From assembly GCF_028293835.1 (NCBI RefSeq), contig NZ_JAQGNX010000074.1, positions 1-43,172 on the forward strand: 43,172 bases of DNA, written 5' to 3'. The notes under the pieces are model-generated. The model was given only the letters and a program-made list of their open reading frames with translations. It ran no database searches and was not told where the DNA came from. Positions 42,204-43,172 of the stretch are shown here, in pieces. How positions within the stretch are numbered: the first letter of the stretch is position 1; each line of letters starts with the position of its first letter. The stretch comes from Pseudomonas sp. (GTDB lineage Bacteria; Pseudomonadota; Gammaproteobacteria; Pseudomonadales; Pseudomonadaceae). The position numbers were made by a program, and so were the translations under genes.

Positions 42204-42716
42204 ATGACCCAGTGCTTCAAAGAACACGAATGCGACAAGCAGTTGTTGAACCACAACACCAAACCATTCTCCGAATGTGAAACGCATACGGTGAGCGCGT
42301 ACGACAGCACGTTCGAATGCACCGACGTACCGGTGCTGACCTGCTCGGGAATCTGGCGGGTTTTCCAGCGCGAAGCCGAAGAAATTGTCGCCCCCGGTAT
42401 CCTGCAACCGACCATCTACAAAGACCCACAACTCAAACTGCTATTTCGCGGCAATCATGCGTCCTATGTCACTGGCTTTCCTTCGGGGATGGCCCAGGCC
42501 ATTGAACTGACCCTGGCGAGCCAATGCCAGCCGGTTGAGGACGGACGGACCCTCGAATTCAGCAGCAACCCGTTTGCAGACTTGTCGGATTACAAGCAGC
42601 GCATGGCTTTCGTCTTGCGAGCAGCGGCGCGTTTCGACGAGATGCTGGGCGACGGAAATCGACGCTTGCTGGAGCAGTCAATAAAAGATATTGCCGAAGG
42701 GGCGGGTGTCCGATGA
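42204..42716 (+). CDS. hypothetical protein, 170 residues, cysteine-rich N-terminus
   Basis: The ATG at 42204 follows GGGAGCGAG. The product begins MTQCFKEHECDKQLLNHNTK and carries five cysteines in its first 50 residues, then IWRVFQREAEEIVAPGILQP, LFRGNHASYVTGFPSGMAQA and an alpha-helical end (MAFVLRAAARFDEMLGDGNR). There is no signal peptide or membrane segment. No domain was recognised. Its stop overlaps the next start (ATGA), so both form one unit. Position next to a lipase-type gene suggests an effector, adaptor or immunity role, which is inference only. Confidence 0.65.
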   Translation: MTQCFKEHECDKQLLNHNTKPFSECETHTVSAYDSTFECTDVPVLTCSGIWRVFQREAEEIVAPGILQPTIYKDPQLKLLFRGNHASYVTGFPSGMAQAIELTLASQCQPVEDGRTLEFSSNPFADLSDYKQRMAFVLRAAARFDEMLGDGNRRLLEQSIKDIAEGAGVR

Positions 42717-43172
42717 AACGGCGATACTGGTTCTGCCTGGCGCTTCTGACGGTATGGGCAGCATTCGCCGCGCGGTCGTGGTACGAGCGGGAGATCGCCT
42801 TGGTGGTAGGTGGAACCTACGAGGAGATGATCAAGCATTCGTCAGCCCGCTTTTCTTCACCTTATCCCGGTGGGGGCCTATGGCCAGGCGAGCCAAAGTC
42901 CAACGTGCAATTACGGTTCACCGACCCGCAATATGGCTTTATCACGCCAAAGAGCGGTGACGTTTTTGTTGTATTCAAGGGCAACGTTATCCAAACCATC
43001 CAAGTGTCTCCGCAGATGGAACCCTTGTTGCTCGATGATGCGTTGAAGGTCGTGCTGGATCTTCAGGACCAATGGCGTCGCGGCGGATGGATCAATAAGT
43101 TAGAGAAAAGATTTCCATCCTTTGCTGATACGCCTGAGTGGCGTGCTCGGTTGCGAGATGCTAACGGAGGCA
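42713..43172 (+). CDS. membrane-anchored hypothetical protein, partial at the window end
   Basis: The frame starts inside the previous stop (ATGA overlap) and is still open at the last base, giving at least 153 residues. It begins MKRRYWFCLALLTVWAAFAA, a signal anchor or uncleaved signal, with the rest (SWYEREIALVVGGTYEEMIK, SNVQLRFTDPQYGFITPKSG, DVFVVFKGNVIQTIQVSP) placed in the periplasm. The end is truncated by the window. The architecture, a small periplasmic protein coupled to a neighbour beside a Tle1-type gene, is compatible with a lipase immunity protein, but no family was recognised. Confidence 0.7.
   Translation, partial: MKRRYWFCLALLTVWAAFAARSWYEREIALVVGGTYEEMIKHSSARFSSPYPGGGLWPGEPKSNVQLRFTDPQYGFITPKSGDVFVVFKGNVIQTIQVSPQMEPLLLDDALKVVLDLQDQWRRGGWINKLEKRFPSFADTPEWRARLRDANGG

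Noticed and set aside
1..43172. Search for insertion sequences, prophage genes, tRNA, rRNA and replication origin
   Set aside because: No transposase or integrase motif, tRNA cloverleaf, rRNA stretch or DnaA-box cluster was recognised by eye; a tRNA or profile search tool could still find something short.

Overview
The window reads as chromosomal DNA of a Pseudomonas, most likely of the P. fluorescens/P. putida side of the genus. The grounds are a TtgR/EmhR-type repressor divergent from a complete MexAB-OprM-class efflux operon, a MifS/MifR-like pair directly before a PcaT/KgtP-type 2-oxoglutarate permease, an AruI-like 2-ketoarginine decarboxylase, and REP-like palindromes of the Pseudomonas kind. 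No rRNA, tRNA, CRISPR array, transposase or phage gene was found. Family names rest on motifs and remembered family knowledge; no database search was possible.

Layout. 1-1146 (minus): a nucleoside channel of the outer membrane (Tsx-like) followed by a purine permease cut by the window edge, with a good candidate sigma-54 promoter upstream. 1568-5517: a small secreted peptide, a conserved short protein, a SIR2-like DUF4917 protein, a DMT-family exporter and a METTL25-like methyltransferase. 5628-7649 (minus): lemA plus two TPM-domain genes. 7919-10204: periplasmic beta-glucosidase BglX. 10295-14897: sensor kinase, sigma-54 activator and dicarboxylate permease, with a perfect palindrome and a -24/-12 promoter between regulator and transporter. 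14973-15922: a 13-residue-repeat exported protein and, just upstream, a decayed paralogue in the same 13-residue register. 16074-18618: flavin reductase-like protein, two small proteins and an AraC regulator.

18631-26011 (minus): a seven-kb catabolic and uptake block (ABC transporter ATPase, two permeases, Tat-exported binding protein, aldehyde dehydrogenase, AruI-like decarboxylase) with a divergent LysR gene at 26169. The decarboxylase and dehydrogenase are consistent with conversion of 2-ketoarginine to 4-guanidinobutyrate, or of a similar 2-oxo acid; the ABC system may import the substrate. 27235-29262: a small membrane protein, REP debris and a DHA2-type drug exporter.

29318-32786 is accessory in character: an exported tandem-Cache protein, an exported protein of unknown function, a gene apparently broken at a six-A run, and a DUF3396 (type VI immunity-type) protein. 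32929-40581: a DMT transporter, then emhR and emhABC with the repressor operator. 40642-43172: a DUF2235 hydrolase of the Tle1 lipase class, a headless coding remnant, and two overlapping genes of unknown function, the last running off the window. This end may be the edge of a type VI secretion effector cluster; that is inference, since no vgrG, PAAR or tss gene is inside the window.

The items most worth following are the repeat protein with its decayed twin, the two candidate sigma-54 promoters, the SIR2-like protein, the competing hairpins plus frameshift at 30834-31080, and the unassigned genes around the DUF2235 hydrolase.
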